Source: an uncultured Myxococcales bacterium
GTDB lineage: Bacteria; Myxococcota; Myxococcia; Myxococcales; Myxococcaceae
Direction: 5' to 3'
Assembly: GCA_937980205.1 (NCBI GenBank)
Contig: CALJKW010000014.1
Span: 23,374 to 87,373, forward strand
Length of the DNA stretch: 64,000 bases
The notes under the pieces are model-generated. The model was not told the DNA's origin and did not search any database. It was given only the letters and a program-made list of their open reading frames with translations. Below are positions 35,901 through 42,352 of this stretch, in pieces (the stretch's first letter is position 1; every line of letters begins with the position of its first letter). Made by a program: the position numbers and the translations under genes.

Positions 35901-36099
35901 GATCGCGACGCTCGTCGGCCTCGCGCCGATGGCGCTGGGCATCGGCGAGGGCAGCGAGACGAACCTGCCGCTCGCGCGCGCGGTCATCGGAGGTCTCGGA
36001 GTCTCCACCGTGCTGACGCTCTTCCTGGTTCCCGTTCTGTACACGGCGCTCGACCGGTTCGCGAAGCGCGACCCTGCGGAAGAAGAGGAGCCGGCATGA
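32938..36099 (+). CDS. RND family efflux pump (AcrB/HAE1-like permease)
   Basis: 1053 residues, the usual size. N-terminal TM1 with 'NPVLILMLSLMTIVLGWVS' and 'LPVDLFPAIDVPNV'. The TM4 proton relay pair Asp-Asp occurs in 'LVDDSIVELENIHRHL', and the second half has 'NGVLLVDFANVLRRRG'. Two large periplasmic loops follow TM1 and TM7. The ATG follows AGGTGAAG and is 4 bp after the adaptor stop. A proton-driven exporter of drugs or other hydrophobic compounds in the inner membrane; the substrate is not predictable. The 3' end overlaps the channel gene by 4 bp. Confidence 0.95.
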   Translation: MWLTRLALRNPVLILMLSLMTIVLGWVSLQRLPVDLFPAIDVPNVRIAVFYTGAGPEDVEKSITMPIERAVSAAPGIDRVESTSKQGMSLVTAWFQYGTNLDNAQFEVQQRIGQIMNTLPPGVQQPLILKFDITNIPVVQMVVMSDELDERKLADLAENVIQPQIERLPGVASAGPGGGKRRELQVLADVDALRSRNLSILDLVTSVRASNLLMPSGTLRTETRDYNVFTNTQVDSVDEVRDIVVRPPVGEQRAVRVSDVAQVVDAAADQTEIVRVNGQRGVYLRVLKQPGANTIAVVDAVRAAMPELRGVPPNVRLAISFDQSRYIRNAVAALQHEALQGGLFAVAVILFFLLSLRATGIVAVAIPLSVVATFVLLYFTGQTLNIFTLGGLALGVGRLVDDSIVELENIHRHLGTGQSRREAVLAAAQEVALPILVSTITTIVVFFPVLFLQGVARNLFVPLALTISFALLMSFFVSRTVTPLLCLYWLKGGHPTNGVAKRIDGWLNGMDHAYARVLDRVLKHRALTVAVILAFAAGALLFTFKRVGTEFFPQADESQLRANFRAPIGTRVDQTEQLSKVVEKAAMAALGDAADGGTLTTMLTTNGLAQGRGGLFSQNSGPHSGNLNINLVGVHDRPYSDVEAVERIRKSLGDKLPGVQVFFGTGGIVGRIINFGSGAPIDVEILGYDFEQSAAHAAKIAAQLRTLQGDDGKPLLTDVQVSREENYPELDVNVDRQKAGVLGLSQQTIAQTVLATLAGSNQFAPIPFTDPVSGNEYFINVRAADPHRSHVSDLADVPVRTPEGRLVTLSTVAEVKRSSGPVTVNRKYLQRVIDITANVAPGKDLGTAAEAVQRVLDDTPAPDGFTVRQTGQVQQQKDAFEGLGFSALLAIALVYMVLASQFKSLVDPLVIMFSVPLGVSGVFLMLWATGTSLSVNSFMGIIMMIGIVVSNGVLLVDFANVLRRRGKSIHEATVEAGRTRLRPILMTTIATLVGLAPMALGIGEGSETNLPLARAVIGGLGVSTVLTLFLVPVLYTALDRFAKRDPAEEEEPA

Positions 36100-37325
36100 T
36101 CGGCCTCGTCCTGTCTGCCGTGCTCGCTGCCGAGCCGATTCAGTTCCAGCAGGCGGTCGAGCGGGCGCTGGCCGGCCACCCGGCGCTGAAGATCGCCGAG
36201 GCCGATGCCCAGCGCGCGTGGGCGCTGGTCGAGCAGGCGCGAGCCCCCAGTCTGCCGACGCTGAACGTGAACGGCACGTACACCCGGCTCGACAACGAGC
36301 GCGCCGTAGCGGACCGCGTGTTGCAGCCGCGCGACTCGCTGAACGGGAACATCCAACTGGCCGTGCCGCTGATCGCTCCGCAGCGGTGGGCGAACTGGTG
36401 GCGGGCCTCGAACAACGCGACGGCGCAGCGGGCGACGAGCGACGACGTGAGGCGGCAGGTGGCGCTGAACGCGGCGCGCACGTGGCTGTCGGTGCTCGCG
36501 CAGAAGCGCGTCATCGAGGCCTCGACGCGGGCGCGCGACACGGCGAAGGCGCACCTCGACTACGCGTCGCAGCGGCGGGCGGGCGGCGTCGGCAACCGGC
36601 TCGACGAGATCCGCGCGGCACAGGAGCTGGCGGTCTCGCAGACGCAGCTCGAGAACGCGATGGCCCAGCTCGTGCGACTGCAAGAGGCGCTCGGCGTCGC
36701 CGCGGCGAGCGACGTGCCGCTCGACGCTGCGATGAGCGAGCCCGAGCTGGCGGCGCCGAGCTCACTCGACGACGCGCTGAAGACGACGGCCGACCGTCTG
36801 GACGTGAAGGCGGTGACGGCGCGGCGCGACGCTGCGGACCGGGCGACGCACGCGGACTGGGCGGACTACCTGCCGCTGGTGACGGCGCTGGGGCAGCCGT
36901 TCACGCAGAACCCTCCGTCGGTGACGCAGCCGCAGTTCGGCTGGCAGGCGCAGATCGTGATGTCGATCCCGCTCTACGACGGCGGCCTGCGGTACGGGCA
37001 GCAGAAGGAGCGGCGCGCGGTCGCGAAGCAGGCCGAGGCCCAGCTCGAGAACCAGCTGCGCATCGCGAAGTCGGAGGTGCGCAGCGCGTTCGAGGTGGTT
37101 CGGCACGCGGACGAAGCGCTCAAGGCGGCGCGCGACGCGGCGAAGCAGGCGCGCGAGGCGCTGGAGCTGTCGAACGTCGCGTACTCGGCCGGCGCCGTGA
37201 CGAACCTCGACGTGACGGACGCAGAGCGCCGCGCGCGCGACGCCGAGACGCAGGCGGCGGTGGCGGAAGACGCGTCGAGGCAGGCGCGGCTCGACCTGCT
37301 GGCAGCGGCAGGTCGCTTCCCCTGA
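36096..37325 (+). CDS. TolC-like outer membrane efflux channel
   Basis: 409 residues starting at ATGA overlapping the pump stop, with GAGGAG just upstream. Signal MIGLVLSAVLAAEP. Two outer-membrane-efflux-protein repeats: the first with 'ALAGHPALKIAEADAQRAW' and 'LPTLNVNGTYTRLDN', the second with 'DYLPLVTALGQPF' and long Ala-rich coiled coils to the end ('VAYSAGAVTNLDVTDAERR'). Forms the trimeric outer-membrane duct of the tripartite pump. Last gene of the operon. Confidence 0.93.
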   Translation: MIGLVLSAVLAAEPIQFQQAVERALAGHPALKIAEADAQRAWALVEQARAPSLPTLNVNGTYTRLDNERAVADRVLQPRDSLNGNIQLAVPLIAPQRWANWWRASNNATAQRATSDDVRRQVALNAARTWLSVLAQKRVIEASTRARDTAKAHLDYASQRRAGGVGNRLDEIRAAQELAVSQTQLENAMAQLVRLQEALGVAAASDVPLDAAMSEPELAAPSSLDDALKTTADRLDVKAVTARRDAADRATHADWADYLPLVTALGQPFTQNPPSVTQPQFGWQAQIVMSIPLYDGGLRYGQQKERRAVAKQAEAQLENQLRIAKSEVRSAFEVVRHADEALKAARDAAKQAREALELSNVAYSAGAVTNLDVTDAERRARDAETQAAVAEDASRQARLDLLAAAGRFP

Positions 37326-37363
37326 CGGCAGTGTCGTGAACGTCGTCTCCGCCAAAAAAATTT

Positions 37364-37401
37364 GGCGGCTTGGAACCAAGGGAATTGGGTTCCAAGCCGC
37401 C
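37364..37401 (-). terminator. Strong intrinsic terminator for the minus strand
   Basis: Perfect 14-bp arms GGCGGCTTGGAACC / GGTTCCAAGCCGCC with a 10-base loop. On the minus strand the hairpin is followed by AAATTTTTTTGG, giving a seven-T run. It therefore ends transcripts of the BON-domain gene, while the hairpin also lies 39 bases past the efflux operon stop and may work on that side too. Confidence 0.8.
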
Positions 37402-37498
37402 GGTACTGCAGCGCTGTGTACCGCTCAAGGGCTTCGCGGGCCCGAGCAGGCGCTCCCCTCCGTTATCCAAACTCCCGACGTCCCCCGACGTCCCCCCG

Positions 37499-38005
37499 CT
37501 ACTTCTTCAACCGGTCCCCACCCCGAATCCGAATCTCGTTCCTGATCTCGTCGACGCCGCAGCATCGATCCGCGATCTGCTCGATTCGGTACTTCATGCT
37601 GCGGTCCGGCACCGTCCCCGTCAGCACGACCTCACCCTCCCGGACCGCCACCTCCACGTCGCTCGAATCGAGGTCGGACATCTGCATGAGCTCATCGCAG
37701 ATGTCCTCCCGAATTCTCTCGTCCGAGCGTTTGTAGCCCTTCGGTCCGCGCGGGTACTTCCTCGCCGTCACCGGCTCCGCGCGGCCGAAGGTCTCCACTT
37801 CCACTTCCACTCCCCCCTCCACGTCCTCCCACAGCACGAGCTCGTCCTGATCCACCAACCCGCCCAACCTCCGCGCGTAGCCCTCACCGAACTCCCGGTA
37901 AGGCACGCGCCCCTCGTGCTGCCCCTCAACGACGCGCGAAGCTCGCCGTGCTTTCGCACCTTGTCGCTTTGCCGCCCTCGCCACTCTCCCATTCGAGCTG
38001 CGCAT
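37499..38005 (-). CDS. BON domain protein
   Basis: 168 residues using the ATG at 38005, where the Lys/Arg-rich N-terminus 'RVARAAKRQGAKARRASRVVEG' begins. Further upstream codons cross two hairpins and look non-coding. The middle has an acidic beta segment ('LVDQDELVLWEDVEGGVEVEVE') and the last 75 residues are a BON domain: 'SDERIREDICDELMQMSDLD', 'SDVEVAVREGEVVLTGTV' and 'IADRCCGVDEIRNEIRI'. BON proteins bind phospholipid or envelope surfaces and are often stress-induced. The basic N-terminus without a signal peptide suggests a cytoplasmic location, perhaps nucleic-acid contact. No Shine-Dalgarno was seen. Confidence 0.75.
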   Translation of the reverse strand: MRSSNGRVARAAKRQGAKARRASRVVEGQHEGRVPYREFGEGYARRLGGLVDQDELVLWEDVEGGVEVEVETFGRAEPVTARKYPRGPKGYKRSDERIREDICDELMQMSDLDSSDVEVAVREGEVVLTGTVPDRSMKYRIEQIADRCCGVDEIRNEIRIRGGDRLKK

Positions 38006-38045
38006 CGTTGGCGGGTCGCTCTGCAGCGACCGTGCCTTCAGGCAA

Positions 38046-38069
38046 AGCCGCGCCAGCTCGTGCGCGGCT
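38046..38069. repeat. Inverted repeat upstream of the BON gene
   Basis: Arms AGCCGCGC / GCGCGGCT with an 8-base loop, in the 187-bp gap between the DUF6496 and BON genes. It can form a leader hairpin of the BON transcript. Confidence 0.4.
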
Positions 38070-38080
38070 GCCACACCGTC

Positions 38081-38115
38081 GAGGCGTCTCACCCCGACTT
38101 GGGGCGAAACGCCTC
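38081..38115 (-). terminator. Hairpin after the DUF6496 gene, possible terminator
   Basis: 15-bp arms (13 matches) GAGGCGT..ACCCC / GGGGCG..ACGCCTC around a 5-base loop, 78 bases past the DUF6496 stop on the minus strand. No T-run follows, so termination, if any, may be Rho-assisted or the hairpin may only protect the RNA end. Confidence 0.35.
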
Positions 38116-38192
38116 CACAGCGGGAGGACCCGCCGCCGATCAACCGCTGCAGCTCACGCTGGAAGCGGGATCTGTTGCGGCGGGGTAACGCT

Positions 38193-38432
38193 CTAGCGTG
38201 ACCGGCTCGAACGGCTGTTCCGCCGTCCGCCACTGCGGCGAGACCGCCCACCGCGCCGGTTGGGAACCTTCGCGCCATTTCGCCGCGCCTGGCTCAAACC
38301 GATCGCGATCGCCTGCTTGCGGCTGCGCGCGCGGCCGCCGCGGCCACCGCGTCCGATGCGGAGTTTCCCGCGCTTGTACTCGCGCACCGCCTTCTTCACC
38401 TTTTTGCCTGCTGCTTTTCCGTAACGAGCCAT
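38193..38432 (-). CDS. DUF6496 family small basic protein
   Basis: 79 residues. AAGGAG sits 7 bases before the ATG at 38432. 'MARYGKAAGKKVKKAVREYKRG' and 'SRKQAIAIGLSQARRNGAKVP' match the DUF6496 pattern seen in many bacteria, often in stress or plasmid-borne neighbourhoods with BON-domain and general-stress genes, as here. The C-terminal 20 residues are almost only Arg, Ser and Gly. The very high positive charge suggests nucleic-acid binding; no activity has been shown for the family. Confidence 0.85.
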   Translation of the reverse strand: MARYGKAAGKKVKKAVREYKRGKLRIGRGGRGGRARSRKQAIAIGLSQARRNGAKVPNRRGGRSRRSGGRRNSRSSRSR

Positions 38433-38447
38433 CGTGCTGCTCCTTGT

Positions 38448-38463
38448 CACCTACACGTAGGTG
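38448..38463. promoter_or_regulatory. Palindrome in the DUF6496 leader or promoter
   Basis: CACCTAC / GTAGGTG with a 2-base centre, 16 bases upstream of the ATG and next to the ribosome site. Flanking CTTGTC (38443-38448) and GACAAG (38468-38473) can extend it to a longer interrupted stem. Either an operator or a translation-controlling hairpin. Confidence 0.45.
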
Positions 38464-38576
38464 CAAGCGACAAGCCCCGGCGGCTGAGGCGTGGTGCCAC
38501 GGCGTGCGCGCGCGATCTCCGCGAAACGCCTCAGCGTCGCCGATGGCGCGCGGCTCGCAACGCTCTGGTCCTCGCC

Positions 38577-39506
38577 ATGAAGCTTCGGACGCTCTGGAAG
38601 CTGCTCAAAGAGACGGTGACCGAGTGGAACGATGACGGCGCTTCGACGCGCGCGGCGGCGCTCGCCTACTACACGATCTTCTCCATCGCCCCGATGATCC
38701 TGATCGCGACGGCGATCGCCGGAGCGATCTTCGGCGAGGACGCGGCGCGCGGAGAGATCCACCGCCAGATCGAGGGAGTCGTCGGCGAGACCAGCGCGAA
38801 GGCCATCGAGCAGATGGTCGACAGCGCCGCGCAGCCGGGCCGCGGCGCCATCGCGACCGTCATCGGCGTCATCGTCCTCATCTTCGCCGCCACCGGCGCG
38901 TTCTCAGAGCTGCAGTCGGCGCTCAACGCGTTCTGGGGCGCGAAGCCGCCGAAGCTGAACGGCGCGCTCGCCTTCCTTCGCGTGCGCGTCCTCTCGTTCG
39001 CGATGGTGCTGTGCATCGGGTTCCTGCTGGTCGTCTCGCTCATCTCGAGCGCGGTCATCTCGGCGATCGGAACGTGGCTGACGCGCTACTCCGAGAGCTG
39101 GACCACGGCGATCCAGTGGGTGAACCAGGGCATCTCGTTCGCCGGCATCACGCTGCTCTTCGCGCTCATCTACAAGGTGCTGCCGGATCGGAAGATCGAG
39201 TGGGGAGACGTCTGGCTCGGCGCGCTCGTCACCTCGGTGCTGTTCAACCTCGGCAAGCTCGGCATCGCCGTCTACCTCGCGAAGGGCAGCGTCGCCTCGT
39301 CGTACGGCGCGGCCGGCTCGCTCGCCGTGCTGCTCGTCTGGGTCTACTACTCGTCGATGATTCTCTACCTCGGAGCCGAGTTCACCGAGGTCTACGCGCG
39401 CCACCACGGCTCGCTGCAGAACAAACCCCCACCGAAGAAGGACCACCCATGGCCCAAGACCCCGATCGGGTTCGTCGGTACCGCAAAAAGCGCTGGTGGG
39501 CGCTGA
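38577..39506 (+). CDS. YihY/BrkB family inner membrane protein
   Basis: 309 residues. Family pattern at the start, 'LWKLLKETVTEWNDDGASTRAAALAYYTIFSIAPMILIA', is seen here over residues 6-44, followed by about six TM helices and 'SSYGAAGSLAVLLVWVYYSSMILYLGAEFT', the conserved C-terminal stretch. These proteins are widely distributed inner-membrane proteins; the older ribonuclease BN assignment was wrong and transport of an unknown compound is suspected. First gene of an operon with a DUF748-like protein; its last 58 bp overlap the next gene. Confidence 0.9.
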   Translation: MKLRTLWKLLKETVTEWNDDGASTRAAALAYYTIFSIAPMILIATAIAGAIFGEDAARGEIHRQIEGVVGETSAKAIEQMVDSAAQPGRGAIATVIGVIVLIFAATGAFSELQSALNAFWGAKPPKLNGALAFLRVRVLSFAMVLCIGFLLVVSLISSAVISAIGTWLTRYSESWTTAIQWVNQGISFAGITLLFALIYKVLPDRKIEWGDVWLGALVTSVLFNLGKLGIAVYLAKGSVASSYGAAGSLAVLLVWVYYSSMILYLGAEFTEVYARHHGSLQNKPPPKKDHPWPKTPIGFVGTAKSAGGR

Positions 39507-40642
39507 TCGCGGCGCCGTTCGTTCTCTTCTTCCTCGTCTTCGTGGCGTTCGACCCGCTCGTCGAGTGGGTCACGAAGAGGACGCTCTCGAAGATCCAGGG
39601 CTACAGCATCACCTACGGCAACGCGAAGCTGCAGCCGACGAAGCTCAACTACGCGATCACCGACCTGCGCATCGTCAAGGGCTCCGCCGGCGGCAAGAAA
39701 GAGCCGCTGCTCTTCGTCGGCCGCGCGGAGCTCGGCCTGCACTGGAAAGAGCTGCTCCACGGCAACCTGGTCGCGAAGGTGAACGTCGACCGGCCGAAGG
39801 TGAACCTGATCGCTGCGAACAAGAAAGAGGACCAGCAGACCGACGAGCTGCCGGACCTCGCCCGGCAGCTCGACGCTCTCATGCCGCTGCGAGTCGACCG
39901 CGTGCAGATCCGCGGCGGCGAGCTGACGTTCATCGACAAGACGCAACCCGAGGTTCCCAAGGTGTGGCTGCACGGCGCGGAGGTCACGGTCGAGAACCTG
40001 GCCACCCGCGCTGCACTGGCCCGTGGCGAGCCCACCGTCGTCGCGCTGTCTTCGAAGCTGCAGAAGAAGGGAGAGCTGTCGGCGTACATCACCGCCGACC
40101 CGCTCGCCAAGGGACTGTGGTTCTCGGGACAGGTGAAGGCGGTGGGCCTCGACATGGCCGAGTTCCACGACCTCATCGTCTCTCGCTCGGGCCTCACGCT
40201 CGAGGAAGGCACGCTCGACGTCTTCGCCGAGTTCGACTGCCGGCAGAACAACCTCACCGGCGGCGTGCGGCCCATCTTGAAGAACCCGAAGGTGAAGCAG
40301 GTGAAGGGCGGCGTCGACAACTGGTTCAAGAAGCTCGCGGCGAAGGCCGCCGTCGGCATCTTCTCTGACCGCGTCGACGGCCGGAACGCGATCGCCACCA
40401 CGATTCCGCTCGAGGGCAACCTGAAGTCGGGCCCCGAGGTGCAGCTGTGGCCGACCATCTTCGGCGTCGTGCGCAACGCGTTCGTCGCGGGCGTCGCCGA
40501 GAGCTTCGAGCGCCTGCCGCCGCCGAAGGCCGAAGAGAAGGAAGGCGTCCTCAAGCAGGCGGTCGACGCGCTCGACAAGGACCATGGGCTGCCCGAGGCG
40601 CAGCCCGAGAAGGAACAGCAGCAACCGAAGGAGAAGCGATGA
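39449..40642 (+). CDS. DUF748/AsmA-like membrane-anchored protein
   Basis: 397 residues. The ATG at 39449 has GAAGGA upstream and starts within the last 58 bp of the YihY gene. A basic N-terminus is followed by one TM helix (WWALIAAPFVLFFLVFVAF). Then come beta-rich repeats 'YSITYGNAKLQPTKLNYAITDLRI', 'VNVDRPKVNLIAANK' and 'VDRVQIRGGELTFIDKT', the DUF748 pattern related to AsmA/TamB-type lipid-transfer proteins that span the periplasm. The tail is rich in Glu, Gln and Lys. Together with the YihY protein it may serve envelope lipid movement (inference). It overlaps the next gene by 4 bp. Confidence 0.82.
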   Translation: MAQDPDRVRRYRKKRWWALIAAPFVLFFLVFVAFDPLVEWVTKRTLSKIQGYSITYGNAKLQPTKLNYAITDLRIVKGSAGGKKEPLLFVGRAELGLHWKELLHGNLVAKVNVDRPKVNLIAANKKEDQQTDELPDLARQLDALMPLRVDRVQIRGGELTFIDKTQPEVPKVWLHGAEVTVENLATRAALARGEPTVVALSSKLQKKGELSAYITADPLAKGLWFSGQVKAVGLDMAEFHDLIVSRSGLTLEEGTLDVFAEFDCRQNNLTGGVRPILKNPKVKQVKGGVDNWFKKLAAKAAVGIFSDRVDGRNAIATTIPLEGNLKSGPEVQLWPTIFGVVRNAFVAGVAESFERLPPPKAEEKEGVLKQAVDALDKDHGLPEAQPEKEQQQPKEKR

Positions 40643-41139
40643 CGCGGTGGGGTGGAATTCTGTTTCTGGGAGTGCTGTGGGTGGTGGCGTGCCGCCACGC
40701 GCAGGACGTGGAGGGTGAAGGCGCGCGCGCGGAAGAGGTGAAGAAGGAAGCTCCGGCCGAGCGGGCGAGCGCCAAGGCACGCAAGGCGCGCAAGCAGGAC
40801 GTCGAGCGTCCGGCGGGTCCGGGCCGCCCGATGCTGTCGTCGAGCCCCGAGGGCCTGATGAAGCCCGAGGCCGCGATGCGGATTCAGAAGCGGCTCTCGG
40901 ACAAGGGCTTCTACTCGGGCGAGGCCACCGGCGAGCTCGACGAGAAGACGAAGGACGCGCTGAAGAAGTTTCAGGGCGAGAACGATCTCGCGAAGACGGG
41001 CATGCCCGACGACGAGACGCTCAAGGCGCTCGGCTTCGACCCGAACGACATCTGGCGCAAGCCGACGCTGAACCCGGGCGAGAAGCCCGAAGACGACATG
41101 AAGAAGGGCGAAGACGAGCGCAAGCCGTCACAGAGCTGA
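40639..41139 (+). CDS. Peptidoglycan-binding domain lipoprotein
   Basis: 166 residues. ATGA overlap with the upstream stop and GGAGAAG ribosome site. MTRWGGILFLGVLWVVAC gives lipidated Cys18, then a Lys/Glu/Ala-rich spacer, then a PG_binding_1 module at about 76-120 ('MRIQKRLSDKGFYSGEATG', 'KTKDALKKFQGENDLAKTG'). The tail is charged. It probably ties the outer or inner membrane to the cell wall. Third gene of the YihY operon, 20 bp before the C45 gene. Confidence 0.85.
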   Translation: MTRWGGILFLGVLWVVACRHAQDVEGEGARAEEVKKEAPAERASAKARKARKQDVERPAGPGRPMLSSSPEGLMKPEAAMRIQKRLSDKGFYSGEATGELDEKTKDALKKFQGENDLAKTGMPDDETLKALGFDPNDIWRKPTLNPGEKPEDDMKKGEDERKPSQS

Positions 41140-41159
41140 AGGGTCCTGGAGGGGCACAC

Positions 41160-42317
41160 ATGGAGTACTTGAGGGTCGAGGGCGACGCCTACGAGCGTGG
41201 GCTGCAGCAGGCGCAAGCCTTCGGGAGGAAGGCGCTGAACGATGCGCGCAGCGCGCTCGGGAGGCTGAGCGTGTTTCCGGGGCGCGTGCCGCAGTGGATG
41301 CGCGCTCCGCTCGCGTGGAGCCTGCACGGCACGTTCGGCCGGCTGTACCACCTGCGGCACGCTCCACTGCTGCGCGAGCACCAGGGCGGCAAGTTCCGCC
41401 GCGGCCTCGAAGGTCTGGCCGAGGGCTTCGGAGAGCCAGACTGGCGCATGTACGGCTTCGCGGCCTTCGAGGCCGAGGCGTCGCGCTTCCACTACACGCT
41501 CGGGTGCACCTCGATGGCGTTCGCGGCGGACGCGACGGCGTGCGGCCGGCCGCTGCTCGCGTACAACCACGACTTCCCGCCCTCGTTCGCGACCTTCCCG
41601 TTCGTGCGCGAGTGCGTGCCCGACGAGGGGCTGCCCTCCGTCGTCGTCACCTACCCGCCCATGCTCGGAGCCATCTGCGGCGTGAACGCGGCGGGCCTTG
41701 CGGTGTCGCTGAACCACGCGTGGGTGCGACGGCAGCCGATGCAGGCGGCGCTGCCGATCTCGATGCTCGTGCAGGACGTGCTCGATCGGTGCACGTCCGT
41801 GGAGGAGGCCATCGCCGCGGCGCGCTGCGTGAAGGTCCCGAACGGCTCGATGATGACGCTCGTCGACGCGCGTGGAGATCGCGCGGCGGTCGAGCTCACG
41901 CCCCAGGGCGCGTTCGTGCGGCGGTCACGGAACCCGGTGCTGCACACGTTCAACGCGTACCAGACCGACGGAGCGCGCCGGCTCGAGGTGCCCGTCGGAG
42001 CCATCTGCATCGCGCCGGTCGCCGGCCTGGACATTCACGCCGCGAACCTCGCCCGCCAGGCCCGGTGGGAAGAGCTCGGCGCCGCGCACCGCCGCGGGTG
42101 GACGGCAGAGGACATCGACGCGCTGATGGGCGATCACGGCAGCGACGGCAAGGGGTGCGCGAACACGATCTGCCGGCACGACGATGACGCGTCGATCACG
42201 CTGCTGACGGCGCGCGTGGATCCGGTCGCGCGCACGCTCGTCGCGGGGCTCGGGCACGCGTGCGACGCGAGGCTGCGCGTGTTCGACGTGCCCGCGGTGT
42301 ATCGGCGCGCGGCGTAG
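41160..42317 (+). CDS. C45-type autoproteolytic acyltransferase/hydrolase
   Basis: 385 residues, GGAGGG ribosome site about 6 bases upstream. The sequence 'YERGLQQAQAFG' near the start and 'YTLGCTSMAF' at residues 112-121 fit the acyl-CoA:6-aminopenicillanate acyltransferase family (peptidase C45), an Ntn hydrolase in which self-cleavage before Cys116 frees the nucleophile. Downstream 'LAYNHDF', 'GAICGVNAAGLAVSLNH' and 'DDDASITLLTARVDP' are further family landmarks. Known relatives cleave or transfer acyl groups on beta-lactams, ceramide-like or N-acyl amino compounds; the substrate here is unknown. No secretion signal. Last gene of the YihY/DUF748/PG-binding operon, convergent with the 908-residue orphan. 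Confidence 0.85.
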   Translation: MEYLRVEGDAYERGLQQAQAFGRKALNDARSALGRLSVFPGRVPQWMRAPLAWSLHGTFGRLYHLRHAPLLREHQGGKFRRGLEGLAEGFGEPDWRMYGFAAFEAEASRFHYTLGCTSMAFAADATACGRPLLAYNHDFPPSFATFPFVRECVPDEGLPSVVVTYPPMLGAICGVNAAGLAVSLNHAWVRRQPMQAALPISMLVQDVLDRCTSVEEAIAAARCVKVPNGSMMTLVDARGDRAAVELTPQGAFVRRSRNPVLHTFNAYQTDGARRLEVPVGAICIAPVAGLDIHAANLARQARWEELGAAHRRGWTAEDIDALMGDHGSDGKGCANTICRHDDDASITLLTARVDPVARTLVAGLGHACDARLRVFDVPAVYRRAA

Positions 42318-42352
42318 AACCGTCTCCGCTCACGCTGAGCTTCCGGACGCGG

